From: Paraescarpia echinospica
Lineage: Eukaryota; Annelida; Polychaeta; Sabellida; Siboglinidae
Assembly: GCA_020002185.1 (NCBI GenBank)
Contig: CM034542.1
Coordinates: 55,991,280-56,055,279 of the forward strand
DNA: 64,000 bases
Reading direction: 5' to 3'
Positions 29,201 through 35,647 of this stretch are shown here, piece after piece. A program made the translations under genes and the position numbers. Under the pieces are notes generated by a model. The model did not search any database and was not told the DNA's origin. It saw only the letters and a list, made by a program, of their open reading frames with translations. Position 1 is the stretch's first letter. The number at the start of each line of letters is the position of its first letter.

Positions 29201-32200
29201 ACTAGTAGTTGTAGATGAAGTATGATGGTGACTTTAGTAGTTCTTGTTGTAGATGAACTATGACTGTTGTTGTAGATGAATTATGCGTGGTGGTGACTAG
29301 TAGTTGTATATGAAGTATGAGTGGTTGTGGATGTAGTTGTAGATGAAATGTGAGTGGTGGTGACTGTAGTAGTTGTAGATGAAATATGAGTGGTGGTGAC
29401 AGTAGTAGTTGTTGTAGATGAAGTATGAGCGGTGGTGACTGTAATAGTTGTTGTAGATGAAGTATGAGTGGTGGTGACAGTAGTAGTTGTTGTAGATGAA
29501 GTATGAGTGATGGTGACTGTAGTAGTTGTTGTAGATGAAGTATGAGTGGTGGTGACTGTAGTAGTTGTTGTAGGTGAAGTATAAGTGGTGGTTGCTGTAG
29601 TAGTTGTAGTTGAATTGAATGGTGGTGGCTTCAGTTGTTGTTGTTGATGAAGTATGCTTTATAGTAGTTGTTGTAGATGAAATGTGAGTGGTGGTGACTG
29701 TAGTGGTTGTTGTAGATGAAGTGTGAATGGTGGTGGCTGTAGTAGTTGTTGTAGATGAAGTATGAGTGGTGGTGACTGTAGTAGTTGTAGATGAAGTATG
29801 AGTGGTGGTGACTGTAGTAGTTGTTGTAGATGAAGTATGAGTGGTGACTGTAGTAGTTGTTGTAGATGAAGTATGAGTGGTGGTGACTGTAGTTGTTGTT
29901 GTAGATGAAGTAAGAGGGGGGGTTGACTGTAGTAGTTGTAGATGAAGTATGAGTGATGGTGACTGTAATAGTTGTTGTAGATGAAGTATTAGTGGTGGTG
30001 ACTGTAGTAGTTGTTATAGATGAAGTATTAGTGGTGGTGACTGTAGTAGTTGTTATAGATGAAGTATGAGTGGTGGTGACTGTAGTAGTTGTTGTAGATG
30101 AAGTATGAGTGGTTGTGACTGTAGTATGAGTGATGGTGACTGTAATAGTTGTTGTAGATGAAGTATGAGTGGTGGTGACTGTAGTAGTTGTAGATGAAGT
30201 ATGAGTGGTGGTGACTGTAGTAGTTGTAGATGAAGTATGAGTGGTGGTGACTGTAGTAGTTGTTGTAGATGAAGTATGAGTGGTGGTGACTGTAGTAGTT
30301 GTTGTAGATGAAGTATGAGTGGTTGTGACTGTAGTAGTTGTAGATGAAGTATGAGTGGTGGTGACTGTAGTAGTTGTTGTAGATGAAGTATGAGTGGTGG
30401 TGACTGTAGTAGTTGTTGTAGATGAAGTATGAGTGGTGGTGACTGTAGTAGTTGTAGATGAAGTATGAGTGGCGGTGACTAGTAGTTGTTGTAGATGAAG
30501 TATGAGTGGTGGTGACTGTAGTTGTTGTAGATGAAGTATGAGTGGTGGTGACTGTAGTAGTTGTTGTAGATGAAGTATGAGTGGTGGTGACTGTAGTTGT
30601 TGTTGTAGATGAAGTATGAGTGGTGGTGACTGTAGTAGTTGTTGTAGATGAAGTATGAGTGATGGTGACTGTAATAGTTGTTGTAGATGAAATATTAGTG
30701 GTGGTGACTGTAGTAGTTGTTATAGATGAAGTATTAGTGGTGGTGACTGTAGTAGTTGTTATAGATGAAGTATGAGTGGTGGTGACTGTAGTAGTTGTAG
30801 ATGAAGTATGAGTGGTTGTGACTGTAGTATGAGTGATGGTGACTGTAATAGTTGTTGTAGATGAAGTATGAGTGGTGGTGACTGTAGTAGTTGTAGATGA
30901 AGTATGAGTGGTGGTGACTGTAGTAGTTGTAGATGAAGTATGAGTGGTGGTGACTGTAGTAGTTGTTGTAGATGAAGTATGAGTGGTGGTGACTGTAGTA
31001 GTTGTAGATGAAGTATGAGTGGTGGTGACTGTAGTAGTTGTTGTAGATGAAGTATGAGTGGTGGTGACCGTAGTAGTTGTTGTAGATGAAGTATGAGTGG
31101 TGGTGACTGTAGTAGTTGTAAATGAAGTATGAGTGGTGGTGACTAGTAGTTGTAGATGAAGTATGAGTGGTGGTGACTGTAGTAGTTGTAGATGAAGTAT
31201 GAGTGGTTGTGACTAGTAGTTGTTGTAGATGAAGTATGAGTGGTGGTGACTGTAGTAGTTGTAGATGAAGTATGAGTGGTGGTGACTGTAGTAGTTGTAG
31301 ATGAAGTATGAGTGGTGGTGACTGTAGTAGTTGTTGTAGATGAAGTATGAGTGGTGGTGACTGTAGTAGTTGTTGTAGATGAAGTATGAGTGGTGGTGAC
31401 TGTAGTAGTTGTTGTTGTAGATGAAGTATGAGTGGTGGTGGCTCTACGTGGCCGACAAGAAGAACCAGTTGCTCATCTCCGCGCCACTCCAAGTCTGCAG
31501 TCTCAAGTCAGAGGAAGAGGTTAGTTTACTTTTGCAATTTTACAATCCTTGTGTGTCGCTCTTGATGATAAAGCATAATTTTATTTACAGGAATTAAAAG
31601 TGTATTAAAACAAAGTTTTTTATGTAGAAGTAATGATTCAAAAACTGCTGTGTTTTAAGCTAATTATATACAATATAGCTGCTGGCCGGTACACATGTAA
31701 TCTGTTGTTCTGTTTTTGGTTTTCATATTATCTTGAATACATGATAATATTGGGAACTAGTCAAAGAGTGGAAGTGAAATATTGATTGCGAATATTAGCA
31801 GTGAAATACATCATTATTAGGCCAGTCACTAATCACATCTTCTTGTGCTTCTCTCTCCATCTGATTGGCACATCTTGTGATATTTTGTTCTTTTGAGCAG
31901 GGAATAATAACAGTAATGTGGAGATTGTATCACTGCCGTTATGTCGCGCAGCAGAATTGTAGATGTATGTGTGGTATGATGGGATAGTGGTTAGATCTTT
32001 GGGCTCTCAATTGTACATGTATGTGTGGGATGATGGGATAGTGATTCTAGATCTTTGGGCTCTCAATTGTAGATGTATGTGTGGGATGATGGGATAGTGG
32101 TTAGATCTTTGGGCTCTCAATTGTAGATGTATGTGTGGGATGATGGGATAGTGGTTAGATCTTTGGGCTCTCAATTGTGGATGTATGTGTGGGATGATGG

Positions 32201-35200
32201 GATAGTGGTTAGATCTTTGGGCTCTCAATTGTGGATGTATGTGTGGGATGATGGGATAGTGGTTAGATCTTTGGGCTCTCAATTGTAGATGTATGTGTGG
32301 GATGATGGGATAGTGGTTAGATCTTTGGGCTCTCAATTGTAGATGTATGTGTGGGATGATGGGATAGTGGGTAGATCTTTGGGCTCTCAATTGTAGATGT
32401 ATGTGTGGGATGATGGAATAGTGGTTAGATATTTGGGCTCTCAATTGTAGATGTATGTATGGGATGATGGGATAGTGGTTAGATCTTTGGGCTCTCAATT
32501 GTAAATGTATGTGTGGGATGATGGGATAGTGGTTAGATCTTTGGGCTCTCAATTGTAGATGTATGTGTGGGATGATGGGATAGTGGGTAGATCTTTGGGC
32601 TCTCAATTGTAGATGTATGAGTGGGATAGTGGTTAGATCTTTGGGCTCTCAATTGTAGATGTATGTGTGGGATGATGGGATTGTGGTTAGATCTTTGGGC
32701 TCTCAATTGTAGATGTATGTGTGGGATGATGGGATAGTTGTTAGATCTTTGGGCTCTCAATTGTAGATGTATGTGTAGGATGATGGGATAGTGGTTAGAT
32801 CTTTGGGCTCTCAATTGTAGATGTATGTGTGGGATGATGGGATAGTGGTTAGATCTTTGGGCTCTCAATTGTAAATGTATGTGTGGGATGATGGGATAGT
32901 GGTTAGATCTTTGGGCTCTCAATTGTAGATGTATGTGTGGAATGATGGGATAGTGGTTAGATCTTTGGGCTCTCAATTGTAGATGTATGTGTGGGATGAT
33001 GGGATAGTGGGTAGATCTTTGGGCTCTCAATTGTAGATGTATGAGTGGGATGATGGGATAGTGGGTAGATCTTTGGGCTCTCAATTGTAAATGTATGTGT
33101 GGGATGATGGGATAGTGGTTAGATCTTTGGGCTCTCAATTGTAGATGTATGTGTGGAATGATGGGATAGTGGTTAGATCTTTGGGCTCTCAATTGTAGAT
33201 GTATGTGTGGGATGATGGGATAGTGGTTAGATCTTTGGGCTCTCAATTGTAGATGTATGTGTGGGATGATGGGATAGTGGTTAGATCTTTGGGCTCTCAA
33301 TTGTAGATGTATGTGTGGGATGATGGGATAGTGGTTAGATCTTTGGGCTCTCAATTGTGGATGTATGTGTGGGATGATGGGATAGTGGTTAGATCTTTGG
33401 GCTCTCAATTGTGGATGTATGTGTGGGATGATGGGATAGTGGTTAGATCTTTGGGCTCTCAATTGTAGATGTATGTGTGGGATGATGGGATAGTGGTTAG
33501 ATCTTTGGGCTCTCAATTGTAGATGTATGTGTGGGATGATGGGATAGTGGTTAGATCTTTGGGCTCTCAATTGTAGATGTATGTGTGGGATGATGGGATA
33601 GTGGTTCTAGATCTTTGGGCTCTCAGTCGAGAGATTCTGGTTTTGAATCCTCCTGCTGTCATATCAAACCTTGAGCTAGTTCTTTCACGCCACAACTCTA
33701 TCAGTCCACTCTACTGTATAACTGAATACCTAGATAGTGGTTGATATTTGTGTACAAATAGTATTCATGCATTAAGTGCTGAATGCTTCTCAGAGAAGTC
33801 GCGATGGTGGAATGAACAGATCTGTCAGGAGTGAAGTGTAAAGTTGATTTTATGTGCATAATTTCAGATCCAGCTGAAGTTCTCGGCCCCGTTCAAGCCC
33901 GGTATCTATCACTACACGGTCGTGCTGCGTTCAGATTCCTATCTCGACTTTGACCAATCTCAGAACATCAAGGTACGTACTGCCAACATACAAGCATGGC
34001 CCTTGAGTGCACACGTCACTTGCCCCCAGTGTAGTTTATACATCTCTAACAATTCTACCACCAGTGATTTCTGTCTAGAATCCATGGCAGATGTCCCACA
34101 AAACTTGTATCAGTAACCAGATACATCACGTAGATTTATATACACGAACTGTCTTCTCTTCTCAAAGTATCAGGGAAATGTATTAATGTTCTTCAATGTG
34201 CTTTCATGGTTCAGTTTTTTGCTCGTTTTGTTTTAAAAGAATTTTTCTAACCAGTAACCAGTGCCACACACTACTTCATTGTTTTGTTTTGATGTTCGAA
34301 TAAACTACCAAATTATTATTGACTGCGTAGTCAACATTTGGAGAAAATTGACAAAAATTATGTAGTATAACATAATACTGTTCACTCATTAGTAATGTAA
34401 TGATTGAACAGTTTAAGGTATATGCTCCACAGAATACCGTATACCTAGATGTCAACGAGCATGATTGGCAATGGTTGGACTGAGTTACAGAGGAGTGAAG
34501 GGTAGCATAGGCCACATCTCTGTTAGTACTGAAGACATCTTAACCAGATTTGGAGTAATAATGAGTTAAATGAATAATAAACGATATGTGGAATTTGGAA
34601 TCATTTGTATTACCACGTCACTGAATGTTTCTAGTGATGGAGCAAAATTATTCTCAGCTAACAACTGAATTGTCACGAGTATTTAGCTAGAAAGCTCCTT
34701 TGGCAGATCAGGAGGTTTTGGGCAAGGATGTCTGAATTCAATGACTGTTGAGATGAGACTAGGTTTGAGGATTTTTCAAGGCGCCTTGAAAAATGCTCAA
34801 ACCTAAACAACATGCCCGGCTATCGCGTATTGCATGTGTATCGTGTGTGTATCGAGTGTGCGTCAAGTGTGTATTGAGTGTGTACCGAGGGTTTATCTAG
34901 TGTGTATCAAGTATGTATTGAGTCTGTATCGACAGTATATCGAGTGTGTATCAAGGGTGTATTGAGGGTGTATCAAGTGCATGTCTTCTAAAATGAAATA
35001 AAATGCCATTTGACAGTTTTTAATTGGCTTTAAAAGTATTGAAAAATTACTAAACAATTCACTTATTTTTAGTCTGGAGTATTGTTTAATGTATTAGGCA
35101 AAATCTGAGAAAAACAAAACTTATCTTTTTTATTCAAAACAAGCATGTATTGTCTACCCGTACTATGTTAATCCTTTGGTTCATATATGTATCACGTGTG

Positions 35201-35371
35201 TATCGCATGTGTATTGCGTCTATCTGTCCCCAGCTGGATGTGAAGGAGGCTAAGAAGGTTGAGAGCCACCCGCAGTGGGAGATCTCAGACGATGATGACG
35301 AGAAAGACGCCGATGATGAGGACGGAAGTGAATCGGATGTATCCGACTACGACGAGTCGGACGCAGACTAG
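8164..35371 (+). CDS. SEC63: Translocation protein SEC63 (ER J-protein), 5' incomplete, 18 visible exons
   Basis: SEC63 is an ER membrane J-protein that recruits and activates BiP at the Sec61 channel for protein import. Exons: 8164-8269, 9392-9506, 10367-10482, 12216-12277, 13191-13249, 14816-14866, 15300-15408, 17011-17105, 17446-17581, 18898-18990, 21034-21179, 22013-22160, 24327-24505, 24950-25150, 26497-26751, 31421-31519, 33868-33972, 35234-35371 (stop TAG). They join in frame to about 737 residues; the family is usually about 760. Missing are roughly the first 40 residues with the start codon and first membrane helix. Visible in order: a membrane helix (about residues 39-52), a lumenal J domain with HPD at 93-95, a second helix (about 152-171), the Sec63/Brl region, a Lys-rich then acidic linker, the WWWLY-VAD beta domain and an acidic tail ending YDESDAD. 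The J domain and topology are family knowledge; the exon boundaries were read from the sequence. Confidence 0.96.
8678..9244. mobile_element. Nonautonomous hAT-like element in SEC63 intron
   Basis: The ends are inverted repeats: left CAGGTCCCGACGTTAAC, right end read on the minus strand CAGGGCTCGACATTAAC, both continuing into GGACAAGT motifs. A near-identical 7-8 bp sequence around tgtaagt flanks both ends. About 567 bp, no transposase. The hAT assignment rests on the end sequence and an 8-bp-class duplication that is imperfect here. Confidence 0.7.
9392..9506 (+). CDS. SEC63: SEC63 visible exon 2 (membrane helix)
   Basis: Encodes the hydrophobic run GLLIGWALLVVVAY and the FDPYNELQID lead into the J domain. 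Acceptor tttgtttag, donor AGG|gtgagt. Frame is kept from the previous exon (AT|T). Confidence 0.95.
9965..10156. mobile_element. Short palindromic MITE (pogo-like ends)
   Basis: About 190 bp with imperfect inverted ends sharing GAACCTC and GGTCACC, plus several internal ggtcacctcg copies. No coding capacity. The pogo/Tigger affinity is inferred from the CA..CCTCG-type end; the target duplication is not clear. Confidence 0.5.
10367..10482 (+). CDS. SEC63: SEC63 visible exon 3 (J domain with HPD)
   Basis: Encodes GATSRQIKKAYHKLS...FHPDKD, helices II and III of the J domain with the HPD tripeptide needed to stimulate Hsp70 ATPase. Acceptor tgccttcag, donor GC|gtgagt. Confidence 0.97.
10483..11894. 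other. SEC63 intron, mostly unique
   Basis: Unique AT-rich DNA. The only structure seen is an 18-bp unit, ccaatacctgaacagttg, in three tandem copies at about 11812-11866. No exon is missing here: exons 3 and 4 join in frame. Confidence 0.6.
11895..12197 (+). mobile_element. tRNA-derived SINE, copy 1, abutting SEC63 exon 4
   Basis: Matches the local SINE consensus: ccttgggcaagt, a tatgaatgagtacctgg block, and the 3' end tatataagaacttacc. The tRNA-like head is diverged. The element ends 19 bp before the exon 4 acceptor and appears to supply its pyrimidine-rich tract. Confidence 0.85.
12216..12277 (+). CDS. SEC63: SEC63 visible exon 4
   Basis: Encodes LTDEEARKNWEEYGNPDG, the conserved end of the SEC63 J domain. 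Acceptor ggtgttgtag, donor GGGG|gtaggt. Confidence 0.96.
12278..13190. other. SEC63 intron, no feature seen
   Basis: AT-rich unique sequence; no repeat array or transposon end recognised. Confidence 0.5.
13191..13249 (+). CDS. SEC63: SEC63 visible exon 5
   Basis: Encodes ATHFGIALPKWIVEKQNSVW, the lumenal segment before the third membrane helix. Acceptor tttatttcag, donor TGG|gtaagt. Confidence 0.96.
13250..14030. other. SEC63 intron, unique part
   Basis: Unique sequence up to the start of the 26-bp array; short open frames here show no known family and lack splice logic. Confidence 0.5.
14031..14810 (+). repeat. 26-bp minisatellite ending at the SEC63 exon 6 acceptor
   Basis: About 30 tandem copies of a 26-bp unit built from ctagt(t/a)ctgtttgtga and tgcgacctaa. 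The last unit passes directly into the acceptor gtgtgtgccag at 14815. Each unit contains gacctaac, matching the metazoan branch-point pattern; in the last unit actaac puts the branch adenine near 14792, 23 nt before the AG. Confidence 0.95.
14816..14866 (+). CDS. SEC63: SEC63 visible exon 6 (membrane helix)
   Basis: A 17-codon exon, VLGLYALVFMVILPVAV, which is most of the third membrane helix. Acceptor gtgtgccag, donor GTG|gtaagt. The upstream minisatellite abuts it. Confidence 0.95.
14990..15314 (+). repeat. 46-bp array of duplicated exon 7 acceptors
   Basis: Seven copies with a strict 46-bp period, the last being the real exon 7 start. Boundary-equivalent positions end at 15023, 15069, 15115, 15161, 15207, 15253 and 15299 (real). 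Each copy carries ggttcca/g then ggcacctggtggta, which is intron end plus first exon bases. Copies 1-3 keep ccag; copies 4-6, nearest the real site, read ccat, ccat and cctg. Confidence 0.95.
15300..15408 (+). CDS. SEC63: SEC63 visible exon 7
   Basis: Encodes GTWWYRSIKYSAEQILMD and on to HKTPNMMLK, the start of the cytosolic Sec63/Brl region. Acceptor ggttccag, donor AAAC|gtatgt. Its first 14 bases are repeated in the upstream array. Confidence 0.96.
15519..15768 (-). mobile_element. tRNA-derived SINE, copy 2, 5' truncated
   Basis: Minus-strand copy from aaggtaagttcttata (3' end) to cttgcccaaggtttg; the tRNA-like head is absent. Confidence 0.85.
15769..16587. other. SEC63 intron, no feature seen
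   Basis: AT-rich unique sequence without recognised repeats or coding similarity. Confidence 0.5.
16588..16880 (+). mobile_element. tRNA-derived SINE, copy 3
   Basis: Head-containing copy (gtggcagtggctacagg, diverged box B gatttgaatcc) through to aacttacctttatt. It ends about 130 bp before the exon 8 acceptor. Confidence 0.85.
17011..17105 (+). CDS. SEC63: SEC63 visible exon 8
   Basis: Encodes RVLMVLAASFEFNRQYNQ and ERPSDNEQIPR of the Sec63/Brl helical region. Acceptor tctgcttcag, donor CGG|gtaagt. Confidence 0.96.
17446..17581 (+). CDS. SEC63: SEC63 visible exon 9
   Basis: Encodes LMKNLPYLNEKNKERPLC followed by YSIKARCLIHSHLSRLEL, strongly conserved SEC63 helices. Acceptor gtttcttgcag, donor CCAG|gtgagt. 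Confidence 0.96.
17615..17937 (+). mobile_element. tRNA-derived SINE, copy 4
   Basis: Head gcgtggttagagtacc, box B-like tttcgaatcc, cttgggcaagttcgtt, 3' end tatataagaacttagc plus pyrimidine tract. Confidence 0.88.
18317..18546. mobile_element. pogo-like MITE, 230 bp
   Basis: About 26-bp terminal inverted repeats, left CAGTGCAACACGCTTACA, mirrored at the right end (CAGTGCAACATGCTTATA on the minus strand). Flanked on both sides by TA, the target duplication of Tc1/mariner-pogo elements. No open frame of note. Confidence 0.85.
18898..18990 (+). CDS. SEC63: SEC63 visible exon 10
   Basis: Encodes DKDYCLKKCLYLLNEMIN and VAQLVTMAHAGR of the Sec63 helical bundle. Acceptor ggtggtttcag, donor AGAG|gtgagg. 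Confidence 0.95.
19247..19561 (+). mobile_element. tRNA-derived SINE, copy 5 (best preserved)
   Basis: About 315 bp. Intact Pol III boxes: box A tggtgcagtgg at 19257-19267 and box B gttcgaatc at 19302-19310. The body has cttgggcaagttcgtt, gtatgaatgagtacctgg and gtaaagcgctttgagcag; the 3' end is tatataagaacttacc plus a ctttacctttt tract. This copy defines the local family. Confidence 0.93.
19904..21030 (+). repeat. 48-bp minisatellite ending at the SEC63 exon 11 acceptor
   Basis: About 23 copies of a 48-bp unit (gacagcgtggtgttagtg ... tttatgacactaact). Since 48 is 16 codons, both strands stay open, but the encoded 16-residue repeats are artefacts. The array reaches the acceptor: the final unit reads gaccgcgtggtgttgtag|TGTCG, and internal units read gtggtgttag|tgtt, so the array register includes the exon boundary. 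Confidence 0.95.
21034..21179 (+). CDS. SEC63: SEC63 visible exon 11
   Basis: Encodes VSKMPRLTTVENIMKVSQ and LLQLPHISEDQLRHFVT, the hallmark LLQLPH segment of Sec63/Brl domains. Acceptor ggtgttgtag, donor AAG|gtactc. Confidence 0.96.
21180..22012. other. SEC63 intron, no clear feature
   Basis: Unique AT-rich sequence; no convincing array or transposon ends. Confidence 0.45.
22013..22160 (+). CDS. SEC63: SEC63 visible exon 12
   Basis: Encodes RNIRNIRQLVSMREDERR and NVCANLPYIEMDVKTE, the end of the helical region and start of the FN3-like part. Acceptor ttgatttcag, donor GAAG|gtgggt. Confidence 0.96.
22632..22815. mobile_element. pogo-like MITE, 184 bp
   Basis: TA-flanked element with inverted ends: left CAGTGCACTCCAGATAAC, right on the minus strand CAGTGCATTCTGAATAAG. 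No coding capacity. Confidence 0.8.
23854..23970. repeat. 23-bp tandem repeat, 5 identical copies
   Basis: Five apparently identical head-to-tail copies of a 23-bp unit (ccaactgatctcttggc plus tactag). The lack of divergence suggests recent expansion. It lies about 360 bp before exon 13. Confidence 0.93.
24327..24505 (+). CDS. SEC63: SEC63 visible exon 13
   Basis: Encodes VIDEEDPTITAGSIVTVT and RLKRQNMAVL, the first strand set of the FN3-like domain, then a Glu-rich linker. Acceptor ttctccag, donor CAG|gtacgt. Confidence 0.95.
24846..24862. repeat. (CA)n microsatellite
   Basis: Short perfect CA dinucleotide run embedded in a CG/CA-rich stretch in the intron before exon 14. Confidence 0.85.
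24950..25150 (+). CDS. SEC63: SEC63 visible exon 14 (Lys-rich linker)
   Basis: Encodes VAARKPKVWEKQKKKKGK and a Lys/Pro/Thr-rich, presumably disordered cytosolic linker ending NPPTPNG. SEC63 proteins have a comparable basic insert. Acceptor gtgacacag, donor GGG|gtaagt. Its last 18 bases plus donor are repeated downstream. Confidence 0.93.
25133..25390 (+). repeat. 58-60 bp array of duplicated exon 14 donors
   Basis: Five units, the first being the real exon edge, each holding caccccaaatggg|gtaagt. Donor-equivalent positions are 25151 (real), 25210 (broken, ggataagt), 25268, 25326 and 25386, the last three intact. Use of a decoy would read V-S-T-P-H-H-P then stop, truncating SEC63. Confidence 0.93.
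25400..26194. other. SEC63 intron, no feature seen
   Basis: AT-rich unique DNA between the donor array and SINE copy 6. Confidence 0.5.
26195..26491 (+). mobile_element. tRNA-derived SINE, copy 6, fused to the exon 15 acceptor
   Basis: Head cagtagctacagtttcgg, internal deletion after tttgaatcc, body and 3' end tataagaactcacctt. The pyrimidine-rich 3' tail runs without a break into ccttttccccag|GGTGTG, so the SINE tail forms the polypyrimidine tract of exon 15. Confidence 0.9.
26497..26751 (+). CDS. SEC63: SEC63 visible exon 15
   Basis: Encodes an Asp/Ser-rich acidic stretch (DDDSDTDSAYSDSADEL, DEDDEDDWMKFQEEAKK) and ESKSKETHIVHCPYYPA leading into the C-terminal beta domain. Donor GCT|gtcagt is weak (gtcagt rather than gtaagt). 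Confidence 0.94.
26767..26946. repeat. Three diverged tandem copies, about 45-70 bp
   Basis: Starts at 26767, 26832 and 26902 share (g)taatcata...atttct and gagctcag motifs. Possibly an old SINE tail triplication; assignment uncertain. Confidence 0.5.
27000..31420 (+). repeat. 36/39-bp array of duplicated exon 16 acceptors
   Basis: More than 100 copies of a 36- or 39-bp unit; degenerate at the left, regular from about 27160. Each unit contains ttgttgtag|atgaagtatgag then tggtggtga. The true exon 16 starts tag|ATGAAGTATGAG then TGGTGGTGG, so every unit is a decoy acceptor plus about 20 exon-like bases. In frame, decoys read M-K-Y-E-W-W-stop. Nested higher-order copies are visible: the segment at about 27241 recurs at about 29222, and shorter blocks at about 28012, 28719, 29990 and 30690. 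Confidence 0.96.
31421..31519 (+). CDS. SEC63: SEC63 visible exon 16
   Basis: Encodes MKYEWWWLYVADKKNQLL and APLQVCSLKSEEE, the conserved WWWLY-ADR/K strand pair of the C-terminal beta domain. The acceptor is the last member of the upstream array, chosen because only it keeps the WWW codons without a stop and joins exon 15 in phase 0. Donor GAG|gttagt. Confidence 0.95.
31520..31959. other. SEC63 intron, no feature seen
   Basis: Unique AT-rich DNA before the 54-bp satellite. Confidence 0.5.
31960..33627 (+). repeat. 54-bp satellite derived from a SINE head
   Basis: About 31 copies of a 54-bp unit (gggatgatgggatagtgg, ttagatctttgggctctcaa). The last unit continues into a SINE body at ctcagtcgagagattctgg, matching the SINE head (gtggctagagcttcggactctc), so the unit is the amplified 5' end of that SINE. 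The long minus-strand open frames are artefacts (54 is 18 codons). Confidence 0.94.
33580..33852 (+). mobile_element. tRNA-derived SINE, copy 7, source of the 54-bp satellite
   Basis: Continues from the satellite through gttttgaatcc, a diverged ccttgagctagttctttc block and gcttctcagagaagtcgc to gtgaagtgtaaag. It ends about 15 bp before the exon 17 acceptor. Confidence 0.85.
33868..33972 (+). CDS. SEC63: SEC63 visible exon 17
   Basis: Encodes IQLKFSAPFKPGIYHYTV and LRSDSYLDFDQSQNIK, the conserved LRSDSY strand of the C-terminal beta domain. Acceptor ataatttcag, donor AAG|gtacgt. Confidence 0.96.
34760..34805. repeat. 46-nt near-perfect palindrome
   Basis: Two 23-nt arms with no loop and a single mismatch (34770/34795), centred on the ggc|gcc at 34782/34783; the left arm starts taggtttgag. 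It lies in the last SEC63 intron just before a GT-rich tandem stretch. Confidence 0.92.
34830..34985. repeat. Irregular GT-rich short tandem repeat
   Basis: About ten copies of a 13-16 bp motif around gtgtgtatcgagt with substitutions. Similar motifs (gtgtgtatcgcatgt) recur at 35195-35215, 20-40 bp before the exon 18 acceptor. Confidence 0.75.
35234..35371 (+). CDS. SEC63: SEC63 last exon (acidic tail, stop)
   Basis: Encodes LDVKEAKKVESHPQWEIS followed by an Asp/Glu/Ser-rich tail ending DYDESDAD and TAG at 35369-35371. An acidic C-terminus, used in yeast and mammals for Sec62 binding, is typical of SEC63. Acceptor ctgtccccag. Confidence 0.96.
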   Translation: MDVKEAKKVESHPQWEISDDDDEKDADDEDGSESDVSDYDESDAD

Positions 35372-35641
35372 GCCACGGAGGTCGCTATAACAACGGGATG
35401 TATCACGATTCAGGGCCAGTGTATGGGTTGCCGCTACATCTTCATAGCAACTGCTTTGAGTTAGGCAGTGTTATTACCATAACAATGGTACAATGTGGTG
35501 TTACTATGGAGGCAGGTTGGTTGCTATGGGAACAGGTACTTCCTGTGTGGTGTTTATGTCGTGTAGCAGACAGACATTGTGACAATGTTTGTGAAACTTA
35601 AGCGAACTGTTCTACAGCTAAATTGACTGCAAAATTTACCA

Positions 35642-35647
35642 AATAAA
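35642..35647 (+). promoter_or_regulatory. Candidate SEC63 poly(A) signal
   Basis: First AATAAA after the stop, about 270 nt downstream. Several other AATAAA motifs follow, so this is only the nearest candidate. Confidence 0.35.

Noticed and set aside
30734..33570. His/Tyr-rich and Arg/Gln/His-rich repeat proteins on the minus strand
   Set aside because: They lie wholly in the 36/39-bp and 54-bp intronic arrays.
14031..33627. CRISPR array
   Set aside because: Units are contiguous without unique spacers, in a eukaryotic intron; these are minisatellites.
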